A stretch of 64,000 bases of DNA, from contig OX422190.1 in NCBI GenBank assembly GCA_949130485.1, positions 1,053,001-1,117,000 of the forward strand, written 5' to 3'. This DNA comes from Agelas oroides. Its lineage: Eukaryota > Porifera > Demospongiae > Agelasida > Agelasidae. Positions 37,251-50,200 of the stretch are shown here, piece by piece. The position numbers and the translations under genes are program-made. A model generated the notes under the pieces. It ran no database searches. It saw only the letters and a list, made by a program, of their open reading frames with translations, and had not been told where the DNA came from. Position 1 is the first letter of the stretch. Each line of letters opens with the position of its first letter.

Positions 37251-38368
37251 GTCCTAGATCCTGAGTCTAGTCGAGGCTCTCCCAACACGTGGCTAGTGCC
37301 ACGCCTCCCCTTATCCGGAATGGGAACGAGACATGGCTCGTATGAGCTGGGCGGAGGGAACCCTAACAAGCTACAAGAGAACACATGAAAGGAGGCCAAA
37401 GGTCATGATGATACAAGGGTTAAGTCAACTTTTCAAGTGTTCTTGACCTAAACAATAACTAGCCTCGTTCCCTGGCGAGGCTAGATAATAACACCAATGC
37501 AATCTTTTTATAATCTTCATGCACATCTATTGAGCATGTGCGTGTCAATGGAGGCCAGGACTTACTCTTCAGCATAGCCGCTGCAGATTTTGGACTTTTG
37601 TAGTTGCAACACCTGAAGTTGAACTGGGACTTAATATATGTGTCCTAACGTGCAGGACGCCTTGGAAGACCTGCCTATTCCTTATCCAAGTTTGTGTGGG
37701 TCACAGTAAAGGTACGTTATTTCATTAAATGTCTACTCTGCCTGTATGCCAACAACAGCAACATCAAAAACCTTTTAGCATATGTAGGTGCATGGCCACT
37801 GTTACAGACCTCTTGCATCACTTGCTCAACGTAGCTACTTGTGTGACATTGGTACTGACTTTTGGAACATGAAGGGGCTTTTCCTGAATAATATTTAAAA
37901 ATTCATCATCATCTGCCAAAAAGCCACACTGGTAGTTAATCCTGGTACAGCCGCCATTCTCTGATCTGAGGTGAGCTGCTTTCTCAACACATGGCTAGTG
38001 ACACGCCCCCCACAAGGAATGTAACTGTATGAACGTGAGATGTCTCATGCAAGGTTTAGTGGGCCCTTGCAAGAAATATACAACAGTAGGACTGAGGTAT
38101 TTTCTCAAAGTGGTTTCTTCTTTGTTTCCCAACAAGTATAGTCACTGGAAAATAAATAGCTATCATGTTAGTAACCATGCAGGGTAACAGGAAAAATCAA
38201 CTATAAAAACATAAAACATTTTGTGCACAAGTGAGCTAGTGAACTATGAAATGGTAGCTCTAGTGAGGGGGATGGTACAGCTTTAGAAAGCTGGGAAGGG
38301 AGACAGTTACTAAACTACTATACTCAACTACAGATTCCAGTATGTGTGCAGTGTTGGTTGTGTCCCGA
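37251..38368. other. Intergenic, with decayed duplicate of the MYBBP1A 5' end
   Basis: About 37925-38050 resembles 37225-37340. It shares CTGGTACAGC(T/C)GCCAT (the MAAVP start codons on the minus strand), CAACACRTGGCTAGTG and CACGCC. The copy keeps an ATG plus five codons and then diverges, so it is not a working exon. A GCCTCGTTCCCTGGCGAGGC hairpin lies near 37460. No other gene is visible. Confidence 0.55.
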
Positions 38369-39264
38369 TCACTTCACATAGAGTTCTAAGAGTTGTATTG
38401 GAGAATCTTCACTTCCAACACTATCACAGATCCTGACCTCGATGTCATCAGTTGTGGGGGAGGGTAGTTGCACATTGAACCATGGTGGTGAGTTGAAGGT
38501 GCAACAGGAGCTAGTGGGACCACACCCCTGTCCATCCCACAGGGGGTCACCATCTGGGTGAAAACCACCACCAGTAAACCGAGTTATACCTGACTCACAG
38601 AAGTAGTTCTGGCCCACAAATGAGGGAACTTGATTTCAGTAGTGCTCCCATTGACACAGGGACATGTTGCAGGTGTACCATCACCTGAGAGCCCACCACT
38701 TTCATCAATACCAGTAGCAAAGGTCCAGATGTGTTGGCGAGGAGAGCCACGTGTGACACTGACTCCATCAACATACCAGCTGTCAATTAATGAATTACCA
38801 GTGGAAAAGAAATCTGGTCCTCCAATCTGGTAGCCAATGATCCTCCCACACACCTGATCATACTGCTCACTACCAGTGGAGTATGTGAGCCCTTCACAGC
38901 TACCACCGGTGGATCTTCTCCTGCACACCCTGTATGGGGTGGTGATCTCCCTCCACACAGAGGGACACTGCTGGGAGGGGTCAGACATGTTGAGATAGGC
39001 TACACGTCTCCAGCTAGTTGATCCACATGGTTGCAGGAGGGGTATTACTGACTCTTGGAGCAGACTCAGGGTTGCATTGAGAATTTCATTCCTCACTCTC
39101 TCTTGCTGCTCCTCAGAGGGGCAGGTCTGGCTGCCATCTCCTTGCAAGACTTGTTCAGGGTAGGTGAGAGGGAGGGTAGTGTTGGCTCCCTGGCCAACAG
39201 CTGGCTGAGCTAGGACAGCAAAACTAGCTACAGCTATGCAGATAGGATACACAAAAGTTCCCAT
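38369..39264 (-). pseudogene. Secreted Cys-rich family copy B, frameshifted
   Basis: ATG at 39264 (MGTFVYP..., signal peptide intact). The frame matches copy A block for block, including GWRR-like SWRRVAYLNM, DPSQQCPSVWREITTPYRVC and SRGSPRQHIWTF-type segments, until about 38636. There copy A reads GATTTCCAGTTG and this copy GATTTCAGTAG (plus strand). The single-base loss shifts the frame so that translation ends at 38584, while the FVGQNYFCE...ELYVK remainder continues in another frame to 38369. It also lacks about ten residues before the GxSxWRR block. The break is recent because divergence elsewhere is low; a sequencing or assembly error is the main alternative. Confidence 0.8.
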
Positions 39265-41325
<2,061 letters not shown>

Positions 41326-42348
41326 TTCTTTGTACAGCTCTTGCAACATCTGTGCATGTGGGGTAGTGAGTGAGACAGTGTGAGGTAGTATTGAATGACC
41401 ATATATGGAGTGTGAGGTTACAGTGAAGAGAGATAAATAATATAGCCACAGTGTGGATAACGTGTATTTGCATCAACTACAACTGCTTTTACCTTGTTAG
41501 TGTTTTGCAGCTGTTCCTGCAGCCTCTGCGTAGTGAGAAAAGGTGAGGTGTGAGGTACGTAGTAGTGGTCATGTGATACGTGAGATAATGAAGTGATGTG
41601 AGCCCGATGAACATCTATATAACATGAATTTGGGTTAGCCCTACACATGATATATATGTACACACTTGAAGCTTGATATCCTTTTCTGCATTCTCTTCTT
41701 CAACTCTTGCTTTTTGTAGCTGTGGATGGAAGGGATGTAAAGGGGGGGTGAACTAATCATAGGCTTTATCTACATGTAGCTCTTAATTTGCACAAACAAG
41801 ATTATTGAAAGAAGCTATTGAGTGAGAACTATTTTTGCCTTCAGCAAGAAATATCACCCTTGAGTTATTAGTGAGGGTGTCGTGAGCACCTGCATGTAGT
41901 TCACAGAGGCAAACGGTTAGGGAAGTTAACTTACTACGACTTTTGCCATCTCCTCCTCCAGATCTGCTGAGTTAGATATGTGCAAAGAAGAAATGCGTTG
42001 ATGGCCCATTACATGGACTTTCATGACTCTGGAGTAAGAGAGGAGAAGAGGAAAGAGGAGGAAAGGCAGAAGGAGAATAAGTGAGCTAAAACCAGCTAGG
42101 TTGCTTGCTTCTCCACTCTTTACACACACACACATACACATACAGCAACAGAATTAAGCACACACTACTGCAACAGGTACAAGTATATATGCGTGCACAT
42201 AGCTACTGCTAAAATTTCTGTGCACATTGAGTCATACAGTCATGCATGGCTATTTTTAGGTATACCTGCAGAACTATACTGGATTCCTGAAGTGAATTAA
42301 GATACAAGCTGAGAAGCCTGGACTCACCCTTCTCTCTCTGGCTGTACA
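41326..42348 (-). CDS. Fragment of a small multi-exon coiled-coil gene
   Basis: Minus-strand exons 42328-42348, 41938-42028, 41666-41719, 41493-41525 and 41326-41349 each have GT-AG borders and join without a phase break. The joined peptide is heptad-like and charged: SADLEEEMAKV, LQKARVEEENAEKDIKLQ, RLQEQLQNTNK, MLQELYKE. Five consecutive tiny exons that keep phase and together make a coiled coil are unlikely by chance. Neither the start nor the stop could be placed, so the gene must continue on both sides. The family is not recognised. Confidence 0.45.
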
Positions 42349-42888
42349 CTTTGAAAATAATTATGATTGTATACAGTAAATTTTACAGCTGCTGTAAACA
42401 TATTTTCAAATTTTATGTATACAGTTATCCATACTAAGTGTGGGGATGTGGCTTCCAACTTTATCTTCAGGAGTAAGTCAGAGTGAGGGGTATTGGTACA
42501 AGTGCTTAGAAATAGGGCTGAGAATCAGCTGCATGAAAATGATTACCGATTGATTGGATTAATGATTCATGTTAATAAAGTTTACTGCCTCAAAGTGGTA
42601 GCTAGTTACTTATCACCAGCTGATGTGTTAGAGTAATCAGAATCAGGTTCTTGCTTTTAAGAAGTCAGAAATGTATACATTTTGTCAACAAGGTGATATA
42701 GTAAGCAAGAAGATGGTACATGCAGCTCTAGTAAAGGGATAGTAGCTACAGTTCTGTTAAATGATGCCAGAGGGGGTGATACAGCTCTGGTAAAAGCATG
42801 CCTATATGTACAGCTCTAGGAACAACTTGGTCGTCATACAACTTCACTGAATTACACTAGCTATAAAACTCAATAGGTACAGTGTTGC

Positions 42889-44037
42889 TCATTTCACATA
42901 GAGTTCCATGAGTTGTATTGGAGAATCTTCGTTTCCAATGCCTTGATCACCACAGATCCTGACCTCGATATCATCAGTTGTAGGAGAAGAAAGTTGTGCA
43001 TTGAACCACGGTGGTGAGTTGAAGGTGCAACAGGTGATGCTAGCAGAGCCACACCCCTGTCCATCCCACAAGGGGTCACTGTCTGGCCAGAAAACACCAA
43101 GTCCACCAGTATTATTCCATAGAGTTAGGCCTGTCTCGCAGAAATAATTCTGGCCAACAAATGAAGGAATACTGGATCCATCACTGCTCCCGGTGACACA
43201 GAAGCATGTTGAAGAAGTTCTAATCCCTTCATCAAGACCAGTACTAAATGTCCAGATATGTTGGCGGGGGGAGCCGTGTGTCACACTAACTCCATCAACG
43301 TAGAAGGTGTCTATTGAAAGCATACTACCACTTGAACGATAGAAGGAATCTGGAAGTCCAATCTGGTAGCCAATAATCCTCCCACACACCTGGTTATACT
43401 GTTCATTACCAGTGGAGTAAGTGAGCCCATTACAGCTAGGACCAGTGGAACTTCTCCCACACACCCTGTGTGGGGTAGTGTACTCCCTCCACACAGAAGG
43501 ACACTGCTGGGAGGGGTCAGACATGTTGAGGTAGGCTACACGTCTCCAGCCAGTTGATCCATCACAGGAGTACCCAGTGACTGTTGGAGGCTGAGTAGTA
43601 GGGGGCTGAGTTGATAGCTGAGTTGATAGCTGAGTTGAAAGTTGAGTTGTAGGCTGTGATGGTGGCTGAGTTGAAAGTTGGATTGTAGGCTGTGTTGGTG
43701 GCTGAGTTGAAAGTTGGATTGTAGGCTGTGTTGGTTGCTGAGTTGAAAGTTGAATTGTAGGCTGTGTTGGTTGCTGAGTTGATGGTTCAGTTGGGAGTTG
43801 GGTCTGCAGGAGGGGTACTACTGACTCTTGGAGCAGTCTAAGAGTAGCATTGTCAACTTCATTTCTCACTCTCTCTCGTTGTGCCTCTGAGTGGCAGGTC
43901 TGGCTGCCATCTCCTTGCAAGACTTGGCCAGGGTAGGTGAGAGGAAGAGTGGTGTTGGCTCCCTGGTCAACAGCTGGCTGAGCTAGGACAGCAAAGCTAG
44001 CTACAGCTACACAGATAAGATACACAGGAATCTCCAT
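42889..44037 (-). CDS. Secreted Cys-rich protein with Thr/Gln/Pro linker (family copy C)
   Basis: Intact single-exon frame of 382 aa from ATG at 44037. It has a signal peptide (MEIPVYLICVAVASFAVLAQ) and the same domain blocks as copy A: GWRRVAYLNM, DPSQQCPSVWREYT, QVCGRIIGYQIG, SRQHIW-type segment, FVGQNYFCE, DPLWDGQGC, CCTFNSPPWF, TTDDIEVRIC. It differs by an insertion of about 75 residues made of repeated QPTQPTIQLSTQ units between the N-terminal segment and the domain. This is a low-complexity, probably O-glycosylated stalk that is absent from copies A and B. The insertion is repetitive at DNA level (33 and 12 bp periods), which suggests slippage expansion. It is the only intact copy outside MYBBP1A. 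Confidence 0.85.
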   Translation of the reverse strand: MEIPVYLICVAVASFAVLAQPAVDQGANTTLPLTYPGQVLQGDGSQTCHSEAQRERVRNEVDNATLRLLQESVVPLLQTQLPTEPSTQQPTQPTIQLSTQQPTQPTIQLSTQPPTQPTIQLSTQPPSQPTTQLSTQLSTQLSTQPPTTQPPTVTGYSCDGSTGWRRVAYLNMSDPSQQCPSVWREYTTPHRVCGRSSTGPSCNGLTYSTGNEQYNQVCGRIIGYQIGLPDSFYRSSGSMLSIDTFYVDGVSVTHGSPRQHIWTFSTGLDEGIRTSSTCFCVTGSSDGSSIPSFVGQNYFCETGLTLWNNTGGLGVFWPDSDPLWDGQGCGSASITCCTFNSPPWFNAQLSSPTTDDIEVRICGDQGIGNEDSPIQLMELYVK

Positions 44038-44317
44038 AACATCTGGGTAGATGCAAGTCTAGCACATTTTGAAGCTCAACAGCTACTAGCTAGCTAAGAG
44101 GTATTATTCACAGTCAGGGAGTTGGTACACCAGAATATTAATACAACCTTGAATGTGGGTGAGTCAGCTGATACTCACTCAGAAATGTATAGAATGACTA
44201 TAATGAGTCAGATTGTCATATGATCACATTCACCAACCGTCTCATTGTTATCTCAAGCTCAAATGGTACTATAGCTATATTACAATGTTGAGATGAGTTC
44301 CTGTGGCCTGTCTAGCC

Positions 44318-44470
44318 TAACCATGATCCTCCCACATGTCTACCTGATCATACTGCTCACTACCAGCGGTGGACGTTCTCCCACACACCCTATATGGGGT
44401 GGTGTCTCCTGCCTCACATAGGGTATGGGCAAATGGGTCCGAAGCTGGCCATATGTCTCCAGCCAGTACA
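44318..44470 (-). pseudogene. Fragment of the secreted Cys-rich family
   Basis: Plus-strand ATGATCCTCCCACA, CTGATCATACTGCTCACTACCAG and CCCACACACCCTATATGG match the centre of copies A-D. They are separated by small deletions and no frame survives. No N- or C-terminal parts are present. Confidence 0.7.
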
Positions 44471-44756
44471 GTGCACCTGCACTGTGGTGGGTCAGTGCCT
44501 GCACTGTGGTGGGTCAGTGTATGTGCTTCACTAGTCAGTGACTAATTACACATAGCAGTGATTTTTATAGATTACATAGGCACATGGAACGCATGACATC
44601 ACATAAGCATGAGGTCATGGTAGTGTAGGCTAGTTGGAGGCTTGTTGCTTGGTGAACAAAGGTTTCATTCCTGCATGGAGTAGCTAAATGCACCATCACG
44701 TTCACAAATGTCCACTCAGATTGGATGTCCACTGCTTCCTTTGGCTGGTGTGATAT

Positions 44757-44807
44757 CAGGAGTGCATGATGATGCCATTTCAATTAAAATGATATCATAT
44801 GCTCTTA
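44757..44807. mobile_element. Palindromic MITE (family copy 3)
   Basis: AGTGCATGATGATGCCATTT / AAAATGATATCATATGCTCT, related to the hairpins at 13212 and 16164. Confidence 0.55.
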
Positions 44808-44867
44808 GTATTAATTATTTATTGCATCTTGGGGGTATAACTAAAATTACATGCAGCTGATTTTGTT

Positions 44868-45071
44868 ATACTTTATCACTACCAAATTACCAGTTGTTGA
44901 TATCTTAATCACAATGTTATACTTTATCACTACCAAATTACCAGTTGTTGATATCTTAATCACAATGTTATACTTTATCACCACCAAATTACCTGTTGTT
45001 GATATCTTAATCACAATGTTATACTTTATCACTACCAAATTACCTGTTGTTGATATCTTAATCACAATGGA
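44868..45071. repeat. 51 bp tandem repeat, four copies
   Basis: Unit ATACTTTATCACTACCAAAT followed by TACCAGTTGTTGATATCTTA and ATCACAATGTT. It is open in several frames because 51 is divisible by 3, but it has no gene-like features. Confidence 0.95.
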
Positions 45072-45226
45072 AGTATATCTAGTAAGGGAATGATGCAACT
45101 CTAGTAAGGGGATGATACAGCTCTAGTAACGTTGGGAGGGAAGATGGTTACTACAGGATAACAGTTACACTAAACTACACTACATAACTAGCTACAAACT
45201 CCACCGATTGTCTCGGTGTTGGCAGT

Positions 45227-46134
45227 TCACTTTACGTAGAGTTCAACAAGTTGTACTGGAGTATCATCGAATTGAACTTGAACACTCTGTTCCCCACAGA
45301 GCCTGACCTCAATGCCATCGGTTGTGGGGGAGGGTAGCGTTACACTGAACCATGGTGGTGAGTTGAAGGTGCAACAGGAGCTAGTGGGACCACACCCCTG
45401 TCCATCCCACAGGGGATCACCATCTGGATAGAAAGCAATATGTCCAGGATACTGAGTTATGCCTGACTCACAGAAGTAGTTCTGGCCTACAAATGAGGGA
45501 ATGTGGTTCCCATTAGTGCTCCCAGCAACACAGGGGCAAGAAAAAGCTGAGTGCAGTTCATCATAACCACCAGCAAAGGTCCAGATGTGTTGACGGGGGG
45601 AACCATGCGTCACACTGACTCCCACAACATAGACACCATCAATTGATGAATTCCCAGCAAACGGATTGAAAGCATACGGGATGCCAAACTGGTAGCCAAT
45701 GATCCTCCCACACACCTGGTCATACTGCTCACTACCAGTGGAGTAAGTGACCCCATCACAACCGGCTGTGTTTGCATGTTCAGTGGAGATGGATGTTCTC
45801 CTACACGTCCTGTGTGGGGTGGTGATCTCCTGCCACACAGAGGGACACTGCTGGGAGGGGTCAGACATGTTGAGGTAGGCTACACGTCTCTAGCCAGAAG
45901 ACCCACCACAAGAGTACTCAGTTGAGTTGGCTCGAAGGAGGGGTACTACTGACTCTTGGAGCAGTCTTTGTGTACCATTTCTGACCTCATTTCTCACTCT
46001 CTCTCGTTGTTCCTCAGAGGGGCAAGTCTGGCTGCCATCTCCTTGCAAGACTTGACCAGGGTAAGTGAGGGGGAGGGTGGTGTTGACTCCCTGGGCAACA
46101 GCTGGCTATGCAGATAAGATACACAAGAGTTTCC
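45227..46134 (-). pseudogene. Secreted Cys-rich family copy D, nonsense and signal-peptide deletion
   Basis: The C-terminal 213 codons (45227-45868) are open and keep every conserved block (DPSQQCPSVWQEIT, QVCGRIIGYQFG, FVGQNYFCE, DPLWDGQGC, CCTFNSPPWF). Directly upstream the invariant Trp of GWRR is TAG (plus strand TCTCTAGCC where copy A has TCTCCAGCC). The signal-peptide region has lost about 33 bp relative to copy A. Two independent lesions make this a pseudogene, unless an internal ATG at 45868 or a hidden upstream exon is used. Confidence 0.75.
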
Positions 46135-47073
46135 ATAACGCCTTGGTAGATGTATAAGTCTAGCACGTTTCAAAGTTCAACAGAAAAAGACGTACTATTC
46201 ACCGTCAGGGGGGTTTTCAGGCAGGATATTCATACAACCTTGAATGTGGGTGTATCAGCTGATACCCAGTCAGAAATGCAGACAATGACTATAATGAGTT
46301 GGTTTGTCAAATGATCTCATTCAACAACAACTTCAATAGCCCTGTGTCACAATATGCTCTTTCTGGCCCTTATGCTATTCCCCTTCAGTATGCATGGTCA
46401 AGGATATAACCCTTTATACTTCCACAAAGTAGCCATTGGGTAAACCATTATGCTCCTTGTCTTGTTAGAGTTTTTTTGTGTAAAATTTCAACGGTGATTA
46501 ATTCAAAATTACATAACTTCACACTTGTTATCTCCCCTCTCCCTCCCACCTCCCAATAGCATCACACCTCATAATGTCACATGGCTTATCCTCCCACTGA
46601 CGGTGATGTTATTCTTAGTAGATACACATTATCCCCACAAGGTCAAGCCACACCTTCTCCCAGAATGGAAACAAGCCCCAAGGGAACACGAATGTCTGCT
46701 TCATACCTTCGCAGGGAACCCAAGTTCATTATACACACAACAAAATATTAATGTTTAATCTGACAAAAAAAACGCCACACAGCACACAATGGTAGTTTCA
46801 TCATACTCAAGAATCCAGCCTCAAGGTACATCCAGAACCTTACAAAATAAATGGTTGAAAAAATGGACATGTGCTTGGGATGAAAAAATTAACACAAAGA
46901 TGATATATATATACAAGGGAGCTGGGGTCAATGATGAGAGTAAGCACCACATTACACTGCACTGCCAAACTCTTACGAATGTGTACAGTGTATAAAGTGA
47001 ACTTATATAAATTATAGCCGCAAGAATGGGGAGGGTGGCTTGCCATTTGAAAACAGTGCATGATATATAATGT
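46135..47073. other. Intergenic stretch
   Basis: It holds the former 5' flank of copy D (its CTCAACAG...AGTCAGCTGATAC-like motif resembles that of copy C at 44050-44230) and the 3' flank of the carrier gene. No gene is seen. Confidence 0.5.
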
Positions 47074-47258
47074 CTAGTAGAGGGATTTTTCATTGTAACT
47101 GTCAATGAGCTGGACGACAGCCTCGTATGTGAGGAACACAATGGCGGTGTTTGGGACCACTCTGAAGAGATGAGCGCTCATGCCACCATATAACCCCTTC
47201 ATACCCTCGTCTCTCCACACTTTGAGTAGCGTCTGGAAGAACGAGTGGTATCTATAGG

Positions 47259-47292
<34 letters not shown>

Positions 47293-50200
47293 TGTGTGCA
47301 TGTGAGTCTGTGTGAATATGTGTGTATTATCTATATACACATGTACATGTACAGATACAAACTACTAAATGTGGCGGCATCCTTGCAGTGGTATGCAACT
47401 ATACTAACCAAACATACTCAGACAGAGAGGTCAAGAATCCATAGTCTCACCTTCTTTCCTGTCTAGAAGCCTTTTGTCTCAGCCTTGTTCTGCACACCTC
47501 TGTACAAACAACAAAAGACCACATCCTGATAAACTCTGCACTCAATACACACACACACCTGACACTCCTCACATTCTGCAATGAAGTGGCAGTCCCAAAC
47601 CATCTTGTATTTTGAGCATGCCACCACCTTCAAAGTACTATATTGCTGATTGTCCGCTAAGGGTGGGGCTACATGCATTTCATGGGCACATCAGATACTC
47701 ATGTGTTCAGGAAGTCCATGTGAGCCCCACCCTGAACGAAGATCAGTGACTTCAAGCACGGTCATGTGTTCAGGAAGTCCATGTGAGCCCCACCCTGAAC
47801 AAAGATCAGTGACTTCAAGCACGGTGATGAGCTTGAAATGTGAGCCCCACCCTGAACGAAGATCAGTGACTTCAAGCACGGTGATGAGCTTGAAATGTGA
47901 GCCCCACCCTGAACAAAGATCAGTGACTTCAAGCACGGTGATGAGCTTGAAATGTGAGCCCCACCCTGAACGAAGATCAGTGACTTCAAGCACGGTGATG
48001 AGCTTGAAATGTGAGCCCCACCCTAAACGAAGATCAGTGACTTCAAGCACGGTGATGAGCTTGAAATGTGAGCCCCACCCTGAACAAAGATCAGTGACTT
48101 CAAGCACGGTGATGAGCTTGAAATATAATGTGCTGGAATAATGTTTGACTTCTATCGGACTACCACATACCAAACAGATACTGCAATGCACTCAAGTAAT
48201 AGTTATAGCATAGGTGCCAGGGATTTATGGCAGTAAACAGACCGAGTCCGAGGGCGTAGCCCGAGGACGAGGTTTGTTTACTACAGCCATAAATCCCTGG
48301 CCACCTGTGCTATAATTATTATATATCCCACCTGATTGGCCCTTTGTTGTTATTATTGTAAACACATCTGTACATGTGCAAGTGTTTACAGTAACTTCAA
48401 TATTATTTACTGTCACAGAAAAATGATGTAAAATCTGTACTATAGTCTGACAATGTAGTAGACTGTAAACTAAAAATACATGGAGAGGGAATTATGAGCC
48501 ATAATTTCCCTTGTAGCCTTGAGGGGACAAATTATGACAGTTAAAGTCCACTCTGGCCTATGCATGAAGTATAGTAGGTGGGATATATTGGTTGCTTAAA
48601 TGAAAAACTAGATAGGGACGTGATGTGGCGTTTCAGTTGTTTGTGTGCTGGCAATTGCTCTTGTCATGTGTCAGACAGCCGACACTCACCGTGTGGGTAG
48701 CACATGGAGGAAGCGGTGAGTTTGGCAACAGCTGCAATCCACATACAGTCAGTGAGATCCAGTTTTGAGGTCTGCTTCTTTGCCATCATCATTTTCTTCA
48801 GGTGTTCATAAATTACAAAATGGATGGCAGTCTCGGCAGTACCTATAATACAACAGACCAGAACTCATCTTGGTAGCACTGTTGTCATGGATACCACCAC
48901 TGCTAACAATTAATACACAATATGCACAATGCATTTCATCACTTCTCCACACGTTTGAACACTAGTTGCCTACAAGTCCCTTCAGATACACACGCACACG
49001 CACACGCACGCACACACGCACGCACACATGCACACACACACACACACACACACACATGCACACCTGCGTAGGAAGCTGTGAGACCTCTGTAGAACCCTCT
49101 TAAGCCATCAAGACTATAGATCTGCCTCACACAGCCATTAACTCTCAGCCTCCTCCCAGGTCTAGGGACGTGAGAAACAAGACCTGTACAGCTTGTAGTA
49201 ACAATACAACACCCAGTAACATACTAACTTAAGAGGAATCATACTGACCAATACTGTTCTGCTGTCCTATGGTACGTCCTATGGTATCAATACTGTCCTG
49301 CTGTCCTATGGTATCAATACTGTCCTACTGTCCTATGGTATGCCCTATGGTATCAATACTGTCCTACTGTCCTATGGTATGTCCTATGTACAACTCCGTT
49401 CTATTGTCCTACCATAAACTCGGGAGCATAAGTACCGGTACTTTCATTTCAAAATTGCGCATTTTTGCGGTACCGATCACGTAGGGTACTTATAAATGCG
49501 GGGTATACCATACCATGAGGCTAAATATACTGCACTGCAAATGCAGCTGTAGCGATGCCACGGTATCGACAAAGCTGCCGCTAGAGTAGACTGCTTGACT
49601 AGTCTGCGCTTACGAACGGACCCACTGCCATCTGCTCTCAATCTTTGGCATCGCCGTTGACCAAAAATGGCCATGTACCAACCGTCTAAACCGCTACATG
49701 CAGCTCGTTGTGTAACGTCGTCGGGATCCCGATTGTAGCCAGTTTCTGTGAAGTAGTATCTTGCGATTGTTGCTGCTGCTGCTCCTGGGACAGCTAAAGT
49801 TAGCTACTGCTATCTACGTTTAGTTTTAAGCAACTCCACTCCGCTCACAGACTGGTCGGGCTGATGGTACTAATATTCATAGGGTACTTCTATTCAGGAA
49901 ATTGAAAGTAATGGGTTTTGATAGGTACATTCGCATATTCATAGAGTACTAAGTCTCTAATTGATGAGTCCTTATACTCAGAGTTTACAGTATGATATCA
50001 CTATTGACCCCTTACCTTATGGTTACACCCTATGCACCAATACCTATCAATACTGACCTATTGCACTGTGGTACTGACACTGACCTATTGTCCAGCTGCA
50101 TTTGAGTCTTGACCACCCATATTGGACTGGTGCATGTTGTTGTAAAAACACCTGCATTGCATCATACATCATCATAAAGAACACGTCAAACATGCCATGA

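Noticed and set aside
45227..45868. 213-codon frame as an intact cytosolic gene
   Set aside because: It starts downstream of an in-frame TAG that replaces the conserved Trp of the family and lacks the signal peptide, so it is part of a pseudogene.
47650..48191. Open frames of 163-166 codons with 19-residue repeats
   Set aside because: The 57 bp tandem repeat unit is a multiple of 3 and lacks stops; it lies in an intron of the carrier gene.
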